Shown: positions 39,488 to 52,011, counted from the first letter of the stretch. The stretch: 64,000 bases of DNA from Helicobacter pylori (GCF_900120335.1 NZ_LT635477.1:1054001-1118000), one strand, 5' to 3'. Translations and numbers: made by a program. Notes: generated by a model from the letters alone, not told the origin.

Positions 39488-40792
39488 TTATCTTAAGATT
39501 TCTTCTAATTGCTGAAAGCTTTGTTCAAAAGGCTGCAAAGCGTTTTCATCTTGCGCTAAAAATTGCTCCATTAAAGCCTTTTTCTTAATCGCTTCATCAA
39601 GCTCTTTATCATTCCCCATTTGATAAGAGCCGATGCGAATGAGCATTTCGTTTTCTTTCAATAACGCATACAAACGGCGGAATTTTCTCGCGCAAAGGTT
39701 TTGAGACTCGCTGATGATGTCTTTAGCCACCCTTGATGCGGAGTTTAAAATATTAATAGGCGGGTAGATCCCATAATCGGTCAATTCCCTACTCAAAACA
39801 ATATGCCCGTCTAAAATACTCCTGGCCTGATCGGCTATGGGATCGCTCAAATCATCGCCCTCTACTAGCACGCTAAAAAAAGCCGTGATGCTCCCCTTAT
39901 TTTCTTCCTTGCCCGCTCTCTCCATTAATTGAGGCAATAAAGAAAGCGCGGATGGGGGGTAGCCTTTGGAAGTGGGCGGTTCGCCTAAGGCCAAACCGAT
40001 TTCTCTTTGAGCCATAGCGAAACGAGTCACTGAATCCATGATAAACAACACATCTAGCCCTTGGTTTTTAAAATACTCCGCCACGCTCATCGCGCAAAAG
40101 GCCCCGTATTTCCGCATCAAAGGGCTATCATCGCTCGTGGCGACCACCAACACGCAAGAGCTTAAATCCCCTTTTAAGTTTTTCTCTATAAATTCAGGGA
40201 TTTCTCTGCCCCTTTCCCCAATCAAAGCGATCACTTTAATGGACGCTAAGCAACCCCTAGTGATCATGCCCATTAGCGTGGATTTACCCACCCCAGAGCC
40301 GGCAAAAATGCCCAGTTTTTGCCCCTTACCGCAAGTCAAAAGCCCATCAATGCTCTTCACCCCCACGCTAAAAACCTCATCAATCAAACCTCTTTTTAAA
40401 GGGGCTATAGGCGTTGTGATCACAGGCGCTAATCGTTCATAATCTAGCGCCCCCTTATTGTCAATGACTTGCCCTAAAGGGTTAAGCACCCTCCCTAAAA
40501 GATTACGGCCCACAGGGAAATTCAACCCCTCTTTTAAAAACAGCACCTTATCGCCAGCCCTAGCCCCCTCTATAAAGTTAAAGGGCGTGAAACCAAACTG
40601 CTCTTTTTCTGCCACCACCACCATCCCCACGCATTCGCTGCCATCGCTTTTTTCAATCTTCACCACATCGCCCACAGACGGGTTAAAACCATCCGCATAA
40701 ACGATATTGGGCATGATTTTTTTCACGCTCCCATAGCGAGGCGATAGATCAAAATGCTGATTCAAGCGGTTTTTTAAGGATTTTAGGGGCAT
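39488..40792 (-). CDS. fliI: Flagellum-specific ATPase FliI
   Basis: FliI is the F1-beta-like ATPase that energises export of flagellar proteins. The 434-residue protein carries Walker A GSGVGKST at about residues 166-173, LIGERGREIPEF, and Walker B LFIMDSVTRFAMAQREIGLA, then GEPPTSKGYPPS. The start abuts the stop of the upstream VirB11-type ATPase gene, which suggests translational coupling. It corresponds to HP1420. Confidence 0.97.
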   Translation of the reverse strand: MPLKSLKNRLNQHFDLSPRYGSVKKIMPNIVYADGFNPSVGDVVKIEKSDGSECVGMVVVAEKEQFGFTPFNFIEGARAGDKVLFLKEGLNFPVGRNLLGRVLNPLGQVIDNKGALDYERLAPVITTPIAPLKRGLIDEVFSVGVKSIDGLLTCGKGQKLGIFAGSGVGKSTLMGMITRGCLASIKVIALIGERGREIPEFIEKNLKGDLSSCVLVVATSDDSPLMRKYGAFCAMSVAEYFKNQGLDVLFIMDSVTRFAMAQREIGLALGEPPTSKGYPPSALSLLPQLMERAGKEENKGSITAFFSVLVEGDDLSDPIADQARSILDGHIVLSRELTDYGIYPPINILNSASRVAKDIISESQNLCARKFRRLYALLKENEMLIRIGSYQMGNDKELDEAIKKKALMEQFLAQDENALQPFEQSFQQLEEILR

Positions 40793-41707
40793 TTAAAGCT
40801 CTTTAGTCCATAAGACTTCAGCGATCTGGCGCTCATCATTGATTCTATTCACATGCACGATCACATCAATCGCGCTCTTAAAATATGCGCGCATCAAATC
40901 CTTATCCAAAGAATGCGTATAACGCATGCTCAAATTCAATGAAAGGGCTTCTAAAGTGTTTTGAGCACTATTAGCATGAATGGTTGAGAGCATGCCCTTA
41001 TGCCCGGTGTTTCCTAAACGCAAAAAGAGCGCCGCATTCCTGGTGTCAATCTCGCCCACAATGAGCCTGTCCGGGTTTAAGCGCATGGCCATATTGAGAG
41101 CGTCTTCATAATTAAAGCGCGTGTTCTCTTGCTTGCCCACTAAAAGCCCCACGCAATTGCTGAACGCCTTTAAATCCAGTTCTTGGCTGTCTTCAACGCT
41201 CACCACCCTTTCATCTTTATTGACGCAATCTAAAAGAGCGTTTAATAAGCTTGTTTTACCGCTTGAAGTCTCCCCACTAATGAGAATGTTATGCCCTTTT
41301 AGGGCTAAATTTTTCAAACTTTCTGGATTGCTTGCTTTGAAAGTGAAATCGTCTAAACTTAAGGGCTTAAGCCTAGGCACACGGATATTGAGCGTGATTT
41401 GATTGTTCGCAGTGATGCTAAAATGATTCGCGCTCACCCTATAGCGCGTGAAAGGGATAGAGCAATTTAAAGTGGGGTGCTCTTCATCAAAAAACAACCC
41501 CCTAAAACTGGCCAATTGCTCGCAAAATCTGAGTAAAAACGCCTTATTAAAAAGCGCATGCCCTCTTTTTTCTCGTGTGTTATTGACTTTATAAAGCCAA
41601 AGCTCTTGCTCGGTATTGATGATAAGCTCTGTGATCCCGCTTTCTAAAAATGGGGTGAAATGGCCGATTAGGGCTTGTAAAACTCTATGAGTTTGTAAAG
41701 TTTCCAA
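40793..41707 (-). CDS. VirB11/TrbB-type secretion ATPase
   Basis: This cytoplasmic hexameric ATPase family drives type II/IV secretion and DNA uptake. The 304-residue protein shows Walker A ISGETSSGKTSLL, an Asp box VVSVEDSQEL, Walker B-like RLNPDRLIVGEI, and the His box HKGMLSTIHANSA. It corresponds to HP1421, which stands outside the cag and TFS clusters and has been proposed as the ATPase of the ComB competence system; I cannot test that here. It sits between ileS and fliI on the same strand. Confidence 0.9.
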   Translation of the reverse strand: METLQTHRVLQALIGHFTPFLESGITELIINTEQELWLYKVNNTREKRGHALFNKAFLLRFCEQLASFRGLFFDEEHPTLNCSIPFTRYRVSANHFSITANNQITLNIRVPRLKPLSLDDFTFKASNPESLKNLALKGHNILISGETSSGKTSLLNALLDCVNKDERVVSVEDSQELDLKAFSNCVGLLVGKQENTRFNYEDALNMAMRLNPDRLIVGEIDTRNAALFLRLGNTGHKGMLSTIHANSAQNTLEALSLNLSMRYTHSLDKDLMRAYFKSAIDVIVHVNRINDERQIAEVLWTKEL

Positions 41708-41723
41708 AAGCCCTATCCTTTTA

Positions 41724-44760
<3,037 letters not shown>

Positions 44761-44861
44761 GCGTTTATTTTACCCTATTCTTTAAGTTTTTATCCATAAC
44801 TTATTAAGGTTTTAGTTTTAGCATGTTAGCATTCAGCCACCACTCTTTTTAAGGAATTTGT

Positions 44862-45482
44862 TTGAAGTTTCAAATTGTGAGTTTGTTAGCCGCTCTTTTA
44901 TTAGCCTCTTGCTTGCCCCCTAAAGGCCATCATTCTGGTTTGGTGAATATGTATATCGCGCATCAAGGCCAAAGCGTGCGCACTTATTGGCGCAAAGTGG
45001 ATAGAGGAGTTGTCGCCAAACACAATGAAACGCTTAAGAAAAACCCTAAAGCAAAGCTCAAAGACCCTAGGGGGCCTTTGTTCATGCTTGGGAGCAATCG
45101 TTTCATGCTTTTATGGAAAAACCGCTACGCTTTAGCCAAAGTCCAATCGTTCAAGCTAGAGCCCGGGTTTTATTACTTGGATTCTTTTAGCGTGGAAACT
45201 CAAAAAGGCATCTTGCAAAGCGCCCCCGGCTATTCATACACCAAAAATGGCTACGATTTTAAGAACAACCGCCCCTTTTTCCTAGCCTTTGAAGTCAAAC
45301 CTGACAGCAAGATCGTTCTCCCTAGCGTGGAATTGAGCCTGATTAAAACCCCTAGAGGCTTTTTAGGGGTGTTTTTATTTGACAATAACGAAAAGGGGGC
45401 TAATACCCAATGGATTGAAGGGAGCTTGAATTTAAAGCTTAAAAACGCTTCTTTTAAAGACGCGTGGGAATTAAAGCAATAA
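44862..45482 (+). CDS. Predicted lipoprotein of unknown function
   Basis: The 206-residue protein starts at a TTG (44862) with AAGGAA a few bases upstream. Its signal sequence ends in LLLASC, a lipobox, so the mature protein would be lipid-anchored at Cys17. The rest is basic, with NMYIAHQGQSVRTYWRKVDR and several aromatic-rich beta-type segments. It shares no recognised domain. Its position between ileS and hpn is conserved in H. pylori. Confidence 0.8.
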   Translation: MKFQIVSLLAALLLASCLPPKGHHSGLVNMYIAHQGQSVRTYWRKVDRGVVAKHNETLKKNPKAKLKDPRGPLFMLGSNRFMLLWKNRYALAKVQSFKLEPGFYYLDSFSVETQKGILQSAPGYSYTKNGYDFKNNRPFFLAFEVKPDSKIVLPSVELSLIKTPRGFLGVFLFDNNEKGANTQWIEGSLNLKLKNASFKDAWELKQ

Positions 45483-45736
45483 AGCGCAAGGCCTTGTTTT
45501 ATGGAGCGTTGGTATTAAAATATTAAAAAGTTTTAACGATACTATATAAATAAAAATTTACTTTTTATGGGCATTGATGAGTATTAATGAGCGTTTGTAA
45601 AAATAAAAATCAAGCGTGTTGCGGTGGTTTGATTGGATTTAATGGGTTTGATCAGAATGGGTTAGAATGGAATGATTATATCTTAAAGTCAAAGCCAGAG
45701 ACAACCCTAGTCAAGTTGCCCCTAGCCACACCGATA

Positions 45737-45919
45737 TTACTCGTGATGCCCGTGGCAGCAACCTTCTTCTTGATGATGACTATCGCTAGTGCTACAACAA
45801 CCTTCTTCATGATGAGAGCTGTGGTGGTGATGGTGGTGTTCGCCGCCATGATAATGGTGGTGGTGTGTGTGGTGGTGATGGTGGTGGTGCCCGCCGTGTT
45901 GTTCTTCATGGTGTGCCAT
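45737..45919 (-). CDS. hpn: Hpn histidine-rich nickel-binding protein
   Basis: Hpn is an abundant cytoplasmic nickel store and detoxifier in gastric Helicobacter and supplies nickel for urease and hydrogenase. The 60-residue protein begins MAHHEEQHGG, has runs of six or seven histidines, and two GCC motifs (EEGCCSTSDS, EEGCCHGHHE). Length is the same as the classical protein. AAGGAGT precedes the ATG by a few bases. The 5' leader is duplicated upstream of the neighbouring hpn-like gene. The opposite strand carries an open frame that is only an antisense shadow. Confidence 0.97.
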   Translation of the reverse strand: MAHHEEQHGGHHHHHHHTHHHHYHGGEHHHHHHSSHHEEGCCSTSDSHHQEEGCCHGHHE

Positions 45920-45947
45920 GATGACTCCTTTGATTAAAAATTAAATT

Positions 45948-45963
45948 CTAGCTCACTGGCTAG
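45948..45963 (-). promoter_or_regulatory. Hairpin in the hpn leader
   Basis: CTAGC and GCTAG, separated by six bases, form an inverted repeat about 30 bp before the hpn ATG. The same element occurs before the hpn-like gene at 46296-46311. It may affect mRNA stability or translation. A -10-like TATACT lies further upstream (about 45978-45983). Confidence 0.5.
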
Positions 45964-46190
45964 GATTTCATTTTACAGTATAAAATCTAATCAATTGTTA
46001 ATGGAAGAAATTTTGACGCTAATTTTTAAATTTTTGCTACTTGAAAAAAGAGGGCTAAAGCAAACAACACTTGGTAGTGAATACTAGATCCAATACCATT
46101 AAAATTTTTGGTCTTGAAAGGAAATTCGCACTTAAAAGAAAGAATTAAAAGCTAGAAAGCAGCCCTAAGGCCGCCCCATAAACGCCCCAA

Positions 46191-46268
46191 TCAATATTGT
46201 TGGTTTTGTTGTTGTGCTTTTTGTTGTTGCTGTTGTTGCGCTTGGTGTTGTTGTTCATGGTGTGCCAT
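46191..46268 (-). CDS. hpn2: Hpn-like protein with internal deletion (25 aa)
   Basis: The reading frame from ATG 46268 encodes 25 residues: MAHHEQQHQAQQQQQQ followed by KAQQQNQQY. The usual Hpn-like protein (HP1432) is 72 residues, starts MAHHEQQ, has a large His-rich nickel-binding middle and ends KAQQQNQQY. Here both ends are retained but the His-rich middle, about 47 codons, is missing in frame. The leader, ribosome site (AAGGAGT) and hairpin are intact, so a Gln-rich peptide with three His is probably made. Nickel binding should be largely lost. Confidence 0.85.
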   Translation of the reverse strand: MAHHEQQHQAQQQQQQKAQQQNQQY

Positions 46269-46295
46269 GATGACTCCTTTAATTGAAATTTAATT

Positions 46296-46311
46296 CTAGC
46301 TCACTGGCTAG
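46296..46311 (-). promoter_or_regulatory. Hairpin in the hpn-like leader
   Basis: This has the same CTAGC/GCTAG inverted repeat as the hpn leader. The surrounding 80 bp are near-identical, which shows that hpn and hpn-like arose by duplication including the promoter region. Confidence 0.5.
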
Positions 46312-46489
46312 GATTTCATTCTATAATGCAAAATCTAACCAATTATTAACGAAAAAGATTTTAATACTAATTTTTAACACGAGCGCCAATTCAAGCGCTT
46401 CTGTTGTCAAAACTACCAACATCTTTGAATGAAAAAAGCTATAATAAAGAAGTTGCATTAAAAAGGAAAGACAAATCCCCTTTTTAAGG

Positions 46490-46495
46490 TATAAT
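46490..46495 (+). promoter_or_regulatory. -10 box of the ksgA operon
   Basis: GGTATAAT lies about 25 bp before the ksgA ATG, giving a leader of roughly 20 nt. It lies between the divergent hpn-like gene and ksgA. Confidence 0.55.
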
Positions 46496-46520
46496 ATGAG
46501 GAATTTTAGAAGCGCTTCTT

Positions 46521-47336
46521 ATGGTAGTAGCTAAAAAGTCTTTAGGACAGCATTTTTTAACGGACGAGTCGTTTTTAGACAGAATTGTTGGTGCTTTGCC
46601 CCCTTTAAACCCGTTAAAATTGATTGAAATCGGCGTGGGGCTAGGGGATTTGACTCTCAAGTTGTTGGATCGCTATCCTTTAAAGACTTATGAGATAGAT
46701 AGCCATTTGTGCGAGAAAATGCGAGCGAGGTTAAAGGCAGAAAAAAAGCCTTTTCAGTTAGAATTGGTAGAAAAAGACGCTCTTTTTTTAAAAGAAGAAG
46801 AGCCTTATTTTTTGATTTCTAATTTGCCTTATTATATCGCTACTAGGCTTGTTTTAAATGCGCTCAAAGACCCTAAATGCAGGGGCTTATTGGTGATGAC
46901 GCAAAAGGAAGTGGCGCTCAAATTTTGTGCTAAAGATTCACAGAATGCGTTGAGCGTTTTAGCTCACACAATAGGGAATGCTACCCTTTTGTTTGATGTG
47001 CCGCCTAGCGCGTTTAGTCCGCCTCCAAAGGTGTTTTCTAGCGTGTTTGAAGTGATCAAAGAGCCGCTGAAAGAAAAGGCGTTGGCTTCATTAGCCCCAG
47101 CGCCATTTTTTGAAGAAGCCCTACAAAAAGGGTTTGAAACATTAGAAGATTTTTTGAAAGCTTGTTTCTCATCTCCTAGGAAGACGCTTTCAAACAATCT
47201 TAAAAAAAGCGTTTCTTATAAAGAAAAGCTTGATAAGGTGTTAGATTTTCTAGCGTTAGAAAACCAACCAACAAGCGTGAGGGCGTCTGAGGTAAAAGAT
47301 TATCTCAAGCTCTTAAAATCCGTTTTAAAAGGCTAA
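46521..47336 (+). CDS. ksgA: 16S rRNA (adenine1518/1519-N6,N6) dimethyltransferase
   Basis: KsgA dimethylates two adenines in the 3' hairpin of 16S rRNA late in 30S assembly. The 271-residue protein opens with AKKSLGQHFLTDESFLDRIV, has the SAM motif LIEIGVGLGDLTLKLL, and NLPYYIAT (motif IV). It is the first gene of ksgA-rnj-kpsF-rlmN, where rlmN is another rRNA modification enzyme. Loss of KsgA gives kasugamycin resistance in other bacteria. It corresponds to HP1431. Confidence 0.96.
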   Translation: MVVAKKSLGQHFLTDESFLDRIVGALPPLNPLKLIEIGVGLGDLTLKLLDRYPLKTYEIDSHLCEKMRARLKAEKKPFQLELVEKDALFLKEEEPYFLISNLPYYIATRLVLNALKDPKCRGLLVMTQKEVALKFCAKDSQNALSVLAHTIGNATLLFDVPPSAFSPPPKVFSSVFEVIKEPLKEKALASLAPAPFFEEALQKGFETLEDFLKACFSSPRKTLSNNLKKSVSYKEKLDKVLDFLALENQPTSVRASEVKDYLKLLKSVLKG

Positions 47337-47386
47337 TGCTTTTTTAAAAATTGAAAGATAAAAATTGAAATAAAGGAATAATCGTT

Positions 47387-49465
47387 ATGACTGATAACAA
47401 CCAAAATAATGAAAACCATGAAGACAGCAGTGAAAACTCAAAAGATCACCATGGGGTGCGAGCCGGGGCGTTTGAGCGATTCACCAACCGCAAAAAGCGT
47501 TTCAGAGAAAACGCGCAAAAAAACGCAGAGTCTTCAAACCATGAAGCGCCTTCGTACCATAAAAAAGAGCATCGCCCCAACAAAAAGCCAAACAACCACC
47601 ACAAACCTAAACATGCCCCCCAAAAAACACGAAATTACGCCAAAGAAGAATTGGATAACAACAAAGTAGAGGGCGTTACGGAAATTTTGCATGTGAATGA
47701 GAGAGGGACTTTAGGTTTTCATAAGGAACTCAAAAAGGGCGTTGAAGCGAATAACAAGATCCAAGTGGAGCATTTAAACCCGCATTATAAGATGAATCTC
47801 AACTCTAAAGCGAGCGTTAAGATCACGCCTTTAGGGGGCTTGGGCGAGATTGGGGGGAACATGATGGTCATTGAAACCCCAAAAAGCGCGATCGTGATTG
47901 ATGCGGGCATGAGCTTCCCTAAAGAGGGGCTTTTTGGCGTGGATATTTTAATCCCGGATTTTTCCTATTTGCACCAAATCAAGGACAAAATCGCCGGCAT
48001 TATCATCACCCATGCCCATGAAGATCACATAGGGGCCACGCCTTATTTGTTTAAAGAGTTGCAATTCCCCCTTTATGGCACACCTTTGAGTTTGGGGCTG
48101 ATTGGGAGCAAGTTTGACGAACATGGTTTGAAAAAATACCGCTCGTATTTTAAAATCGTAGAAAAGCGTTGCCCCATTAGCGTGGGCGAATTTATCATTG
48201 AATGGATCCATATCACGCATTCTATCATTGACAGCAGCGCTTTAGCGATCCAAACTAAAGCTGGAACGATCATCCACACCGGCGATTTTAAGATCGATCA
48301 CACTCCAGTGGATAATTTGCCCACGGATTTGTATCGTTTAGCGCACTATGGCGAAAAGGGGGTGATGCTTCTTTTAAGCGATTCCACGAACTCCCATAAA
48401 TCCGGGACCACGCCGAGTGAAAGCACCATAGCGCCGGCTTTTGATACCCTTTTTAAAGAAGCGCAAGGGAGGGTGATTATGAGCACTTTCTCTAGCAATA
48501 TCCACCGGGTCTATCAAGCCATACAATACGGTATCAAATACAACCGCAAGATCGCTGTGATCGGGCGCTCTATGGAAAAAAACCTAGACATCGCTAGAGA
48601 ATTGGGCTATATCCATTTGCCTTATCAATCTTTTATTGAAGCCAATGAAGTCGCTAAATACCCAGACAATGAAGTCTTAATCGTAACGACCGGCTCACAA
48701 GGCGAAACCATGAGCGCGCTTTATCGCATGGCGACTGATGAACACCGCCACATTTCTATCAAACCCAACGATTTAGTCATCATTTCCGCCAAAGCCATTC
48801 CTGGCAATGAAGCGAGTGTTTCAGCGGTGTTGAATTTCTTGATCAAAAAAGAAGCCAAAGTGGCTTATCAAGAATTTGACAATATCCATGTGAGCGGGCA
48901 TGCCGCCCAAGAAGAGCAAAAGCTCATGCTAAGACTCATTAAGCCCAAGTTTTTCTTACCCGTGCATGGGGAATATAACCATGTCGCGCGCCACAAACAA
49001 ACCGCTATTGCTTGCGGGGTGCCTGAAAAAAATATCTATTTAATGGAAGATGGTGATCAGGTGGAAGTTGGCCCTGCGTTCATCAAAAAAGTCGGCACGA
49101 TTAAAAGCGGTAAAAGCTATGTGGATAACCAAAGCAATTTGAGTATTGACACAAGCATCGTGCAACAAAGAGAAGAAGTCGCTAGTGCTGGGGTGTTTGC
49201 GGCTACGATTTTTGTGAATAAAAACAAACAAGCGCTTTTAGAAAGCTCTCAATTTTCTAGTTTAGGGCTTGTGGGCTTTAAAGATGAAAAGCATTTGATT
49301 AAAGAAATTCAAGGGGGCTTAGAGGTGTTATTGAAATCCAGCAACGCCGAAATTTTGAATAACCCTAAAAAATTAGAAGATCACACTCGTAATTTCATCA
49401 GAAAAGCGCTCTTTAAAAAGTTTAGAAAATACCCGGCTATCATTTGTCATGCCCATTCTTTTTGA
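47387..49465 (+). CDS. rnj: Ribonuclease J
   Basis: RNase J is the essential 5'-3' exo- and endoribonuclease that degrades most H. pylori mRNA, in complex with the helicase RhpA. The 692-residue protein has a long disordered N-terminus (about 1-130, rich in Asn, Lys, His), characteristic of the epsilonproteobacterial form. The metallo-beta-lactamase core follows with HAHEDHIGATPYL, HTGDFKID and STFSSNIHRV, then the VSGHAAQEEQKLML beta-CASP region. AAGGA precedes the ATG. Its 3' end overlaps kpsF by 17 bp. It corresponds to HP1430. Confidence 0.95.
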   Translation: MTDNNQNNENHEDSSENSKDHHGVRAGAFERFTNRKKRFRENAQKNAESSNHEAPSYHKKEHRPNKKPNNHHKPKHAPQKTRNYAKEELDNNKVEGVTEILHVNERGTLGFHKELKKGVEANNKIQVEHLNPHYKMNLNSKASVKITPLGGLGEIGGNMMVIETPKSAIVIDAGMSFPKEGLFGVDILIPDFSYLHQIKDKIAGIIITHAHEDHIGATPYLFKELQFPLYGTPLSLGLIGSKFDEHGLKKYRSYFKIVEKRCPISVGEFIIEWIHITHSIIDSSALAIQTKAGTIIHTGDFKIDHTPVDNLPTDLYRLAHYGEKGVMLLLSDSTNSHKSGTTPSESTIAPAFDTLFKEAQGRVIMSTFSSNIHRVYQAIQYGIKYNRKIAVIGRSMEKNLDIARELGYIHLPYQSFIEANEVAKYPDNEVLIVTTGSQGETMSALYRMATDEHRHISIKPNDLVIISAKAIPGNEASVSAVLNFLIKKEAKVAYQEFDNIHVSGHAAQEEQKLMLRLIKPKFFLPVHGEYNHVARHKQTAIACGVPEKNIYLMEDGDQVEVGPAFIKKVGTIKSGKSYVDNQSNLSIDTSIVQQREEVASAGVFAATIFVNKNKQALLESSQFSSLGLVGFKDEKHLIKEIQGGLEVLLKSSNAEILNNPKKLEDHTRNFIRKALFKKFRKYPAIICHAHSF

Positions 49466-50438
49466 TTGTAACGCTACCGCTATACAAGTCTTAAGAGATG
49501 AAGCGAGCGCGCTTTTAGAAAGCGTTAAGCAATTCCAAGAACCTAACGATTTAGAAGCCATTGTCAAGCTCATTTTAAAGAGCCAAGAAAAGGGGGGCAA
49601 GCTTGTGATTGTGGGCGTGGGTAAGAGCGCTTTAGTGGCGCAAAAAATCGTTGCTTCCATGCTAAGCACCGGTAACAGGAGCGCGTTTTTACACCCCACA
49701 GAAGCCATGCATGGGGATTTGGGCATGGTAGAAAAAAACGATGTGATTTTAATGATTAGCTATGGGGGCGAGTCTTTAGAATTATTGAATCTGGTGAGCC
49801 ATTTAAAACGCTTAAGCCATAAAATCATCACTTTCACTAAAAGCCCTAATAGTTCGATCTCTAAACTTGGCGATTATTATTTAAGCTTGAAAATCAAAAA
49901 AGAAGCTTGCCCGATCAACACCGCTCCAACGACTTCCACCACCCTAACCTTAGCGTTAGGCGATGTTTTAATGGCATGCTTGATGCGAGCGAAAAATTTT
50001 AGCCAAGAAGATTTTGCCTCCTTTCATCCGGGCGGGCTTTTAGGCAAAAAACTTTTTGTCAAGGTTAAAGACTTATTGCAAACCACGAACCTCCCCCTAA
50101 TCGCTCCTAGCACAAGTTTTAAAGATGCGCTCATAGAAATGAGTGAAAAACGCCTAGGCAGCGCGATTTTAGTCAATGATAACAACGAACTTGTGGGGAT
50201 TTTGAGTGATGGCGATGTCCGTAGGGCGCTATTAAAAGGGCTTAGTTTGGAGAGTGAGGTGAAGCATTTTGCCACTTTAAAACCTAAAAGCTTTAAGAAT
50301 TTGGACGCCCTTCTTTTAGAAGCGTTAGAATTTTTAGAGCGCCATAAGATCCAGCTTTTAGTGTGCGTGGATAATTGCAATAAGGTTTTAGGGGTCTTGC
50401 ACTTGCACCAACTTTTAGAATTAGGGCTTAAAGCATGA
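49449..50438 (+). CDS. kpsF: Arabinose-5-phosphate isomerase (KdsD/KpsF type)
   Basis: This enzyme makes D-arabinose 5-phosphate, the Kdo precursor for lipopolysaccharide. The 329-residue protein has an SIS domain ([54 protein letters not shown]...[12 protein letters not shown]) and two C-terminal CBS domains ([22 protein letters not shown]). It is translationally coupled on both sides, overlapping rnj and rlmN. It corresponds to HP1429. Confidence 0.95.
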   Translation: MPILFDCNATAIQVLRDEASALLESVKQFQEPNDLEAIVKLILKSQEKGGKLVIVGVGKSALVAQKIVASMLSTGNRSAFLHPTEAMHGDLGMVEKNDVILMISYGGESLELLNLVSHLKRLSHKIITFTKSPNSSISKLGDYYLSLKIKKEACPINTAPTTSTTLTLALGDVLMACLMRAKNFSQEDFASFHPGGLLGKKLFVKVKDLLQTTNLPLIAPSTSFKDALIEMSEKRLGSAILVNDNNELVGILSDGDVRRALLKGLSLESEVKHFATLKPKSFKNLDALLLEALEFLERHKIQLLVCVDNCNKVLGVLHLHQLLELGLKA

Positions 50439-51508
50439 AAGCTAGTATTTATGATTTCACTTTAGATGAATTGAGCCAACTTTTAAAACCAAGTTTTAGG
50501 GCTAAACAGCTTTATTTGTGGCTCTATGCGAAGTATAAAACAAGCTTTAAAGACATGCAAAATAATTTTTCAAAAGACTTTATCGCTTATTTGGAGCAAG
50601 AATTTACTTTGCGCACGATAGAAATCGCGCATGTGAGGGAGAGCGTTGATGGCTCTAAAAAATACCTTTTTAAATCTTTAAGGGACAACCACACTTTTGA
50701 AGCGGTGTTGTTGAAAATGAAAGACAAAAAGATTGATGAAGAAACGAACGCCGTTTTAGAGGGGGAAAAATACACCGTGTGCGTGTCTTGTCAAATCGGC
50801 TGTCAAGTGGGTTGCGCGTTTTGTTTCACTCAAAAAGGCGGTTTTGTAAGGGATCTCAAAGCGAGCGAGATTATCCAGCAAGCCCTGCTCATTAAAGAGG
50901 ACAATAACCTCCCCATTGAAAAAGCGCTCAACATTGTTTTTATGGGAATGGGCGAGCCTTTGAACAATTTAGATGAGGTGTGTAAGGCGATTGAAATTTT
51001 TAATACCGGCATGCAAATTTCACCCAAAAGGATCACCATTTCCACGAGCGGCGTAGCCGATAAAATCCCCATTTTAGCGGGCAAAAATTTAGGCGTGCAA
51101 TTAGCTATATCCTTACACGCCGTAGATGATAAAACGCGCTCGTCTTTAATGCCCTTGAATAAAAAATACAACATTGAATGCGTTTTGAATGAAGTGAGGA
51201 AATGGCCTTTAGAGCAACGAAAAAGAGTGATGTTTGAATACCTTTTAATTAAAGATCTAAACGATAGCCTGGATTGCGCTAAAAAACTTTTAAAACTTTT
51301 AAACGGCATTAAATCCAAAGTGAATTTGATCTTATTCAACCCGCATGAAGGCTCTAAGTTTGAACGCCCTAGCTTAGAGAGCGCCAGAATGTTTGCGGAT
51401 TTTTTAAACGCCAAAGGCTTATTATGCACCATTAGAGAGTCTAAAGCTTTGGATATTGAAGCGGCTTGCGGGCAATTGAGGGAGAAAAAGCTCCAGCAGA
51501 AAATTTAA
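50435..51508 (+). CDS. rlmN: 23S rRNA/tRNA adenine-C2 methyltransferase RlmN
   Basis: RlmN is a radical SAM enzyme that methylates A2503 of 23S rRNA and A37 of some tRNAs. The 357-residue protein carries the cluster motif CQVGCAFC (Cys123, Cys127, Cys130), [12 protein letters not shown] and [22 protein letters not shown]. The C-terminal ACGQLR carries the methyl-accepting Cys. The ATG overlaps the kpsF stop (ATGA). It corresponds to HP1428. Confidence 0.96.
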   Translation: MKASIYDFTLDELSQLLKPSFRAKQLYLWLYAKYKTSFKDMQNNFSKDFIAYLEQEFTLRTIEIAHVRESVDGSKKYLFKSLRDNHTFEAVLLKMKDKKIDEETNAVLEGEKYTVCVSCQIGCQVGCAFCFTQKGGFVRDLKASEIIQQALLIKEDNNLPIEKALNIVFMGMGEPLNNLDEVCKAIEIFNTGMQISPKRITISTSGVADKIPILAGKNLGVQLAISLHAVDDKTRSSLMPLNKKYNIECVLNEVRKWPLEQRKRVMFEYLLIKDLNDSLDCAKKLLKLLNGIKSKVNLILFNPHEGSKFERPSLESARMFADFLNAKGLLCTIRESKALDIEAACGQLREKKLQQKI

Positions 51509-51615
51509 AAACCACTCCCTTAAAAACCCGTATTTATAGACTTTAGGCCATTTGCCATGCGTGTTTGGTGCCATTCAAGGGGTGTTTTTAAGGGGGTTTG
51601 TTGTAGGATTTCATC

Positions 51616-51693
51616 ACGCCCCATAGTTACGATATGGGGCAAATCACGGTTAAAAGGGTTTATCATGAAAAGAAAGCATGATAAAAACTCTTG
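51616..51693 (-). ncRNA. Predicted IsoA antisense RNA, copy 1
   Basis: A minus-strand TATAAT at 51700-51705, inside the toxin frame, should start an RNA near 51693. That RNA would run antisense through the ribosome site and leader hairpin. The layout matches the known IsoA RNAs of about 80 nt that block AapA translation. Ends are inferred. Confidence 0.6.
51618..51640 (+). promoter_or_regulatory. Leader hairpin of aapA copy 1
   Basis: GCCCCATA pairs with TATGGGGC over a seven-base loop in the toxin mRNA leader. The second module has an equivalent hairpin, with compensating changes in the loop only. Confidence 0.65.
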
Positions 51694-51757
51694 GTTAGTA
51701 TTATACATTAAAATCTCTTTTAAGGGGTTTAAAGTGGTCTTTTCTATAGAAAAGTAA
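51665..51757 (+). CDS. aapA: AapA-family type I toxin peptide, copy 1
   Basis: This 30-residue peptide (MKRKHDKNSWLVLYIKISFK then GFKVVFSIEK) matches the AapA pattern: a basic start, NSW, LYxKxSF, G, KVV, and a charged end. AapA peptides target the inner membrane and kill or convert cells to coccoid form. Copy 1 has Lys after SF where other members have Leu. The upstream region lacks the TAAAAT box seen before copy 2, so expression may be weak. Confidence 0.85.
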   Translation: MKRKHDKNSWLVLYIKISFKGFKVVFSIEK

Positions 51758-51888
51758 TGTATTAGCCAAAGTTCCCCTGAGTTGAAAAACTTAGGGGTTT
51801 CCTTTAAAAAGCGGGTTTGCCCTTGACTTTTGGGGCGTTTCATTTTTCTATCTTTTCATTCAATTTTTTAATCTTGTTTTAGCGTTTG

Positions 51889-51894
51889 TAAAAT
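51889..51894 (+). promoter_or_regulatory. Putative -10 box of aapA copy 2
   Basis: TAAAAT preceded by TTG lies about 12 bp before the conserved TTTTAAGGGGG block of copy 2. The corresponding position in copy 1 reads CATTCAAGG and has no such box. Confidence 0.4.
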
Positions 51895-51931
51895 GAGAAG
51901 TTTTAAGGGGGTTTGTTGTAGGATTTCATCA

Positions 51932-52011
51932 CGCCCCATAAGTTCGCATTATGGGGCAGACCAACCTTGTAAGGAGCATGCCATGAAACACAAAAATGGC
52001 AAACGCTCTTG
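51932..52011 (-). ncRNA. Predicted IsoA antisense RNA, copy 2
   Basis: A minus-strand TATAAT at 52018-52023 inside the second toxin frame should start an antisense RNA near 52011 that covers the start codon, ribosome site and leader hairpin. Its length is estimated from known IsoA RNAs. Confidence 0.6.
51933..51957 (+). promoter_or_regulatory. Leader hairpin of aapA copy 2
   Basis: GCCCCATAA pairs with TTATGGGGC around a seven-base loop. In AapA mRNAs, leader folding keeps the full-length transcript untranslated until 3' processing. Conservation in both copies supports the same mechanism. Confidence 0.65.

Noticed and set aside
40038-40442. Plus-strand 134-codon frame
   Set aside because: It is antisense to fliI and has no recognisable motif.
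45587-45937. Plus-strand frame opposite hpn, rich in Val and Met
   Set aside because: It is the antisense shadow of the His-codon repeats of hpn and has no ribosome site of its own.
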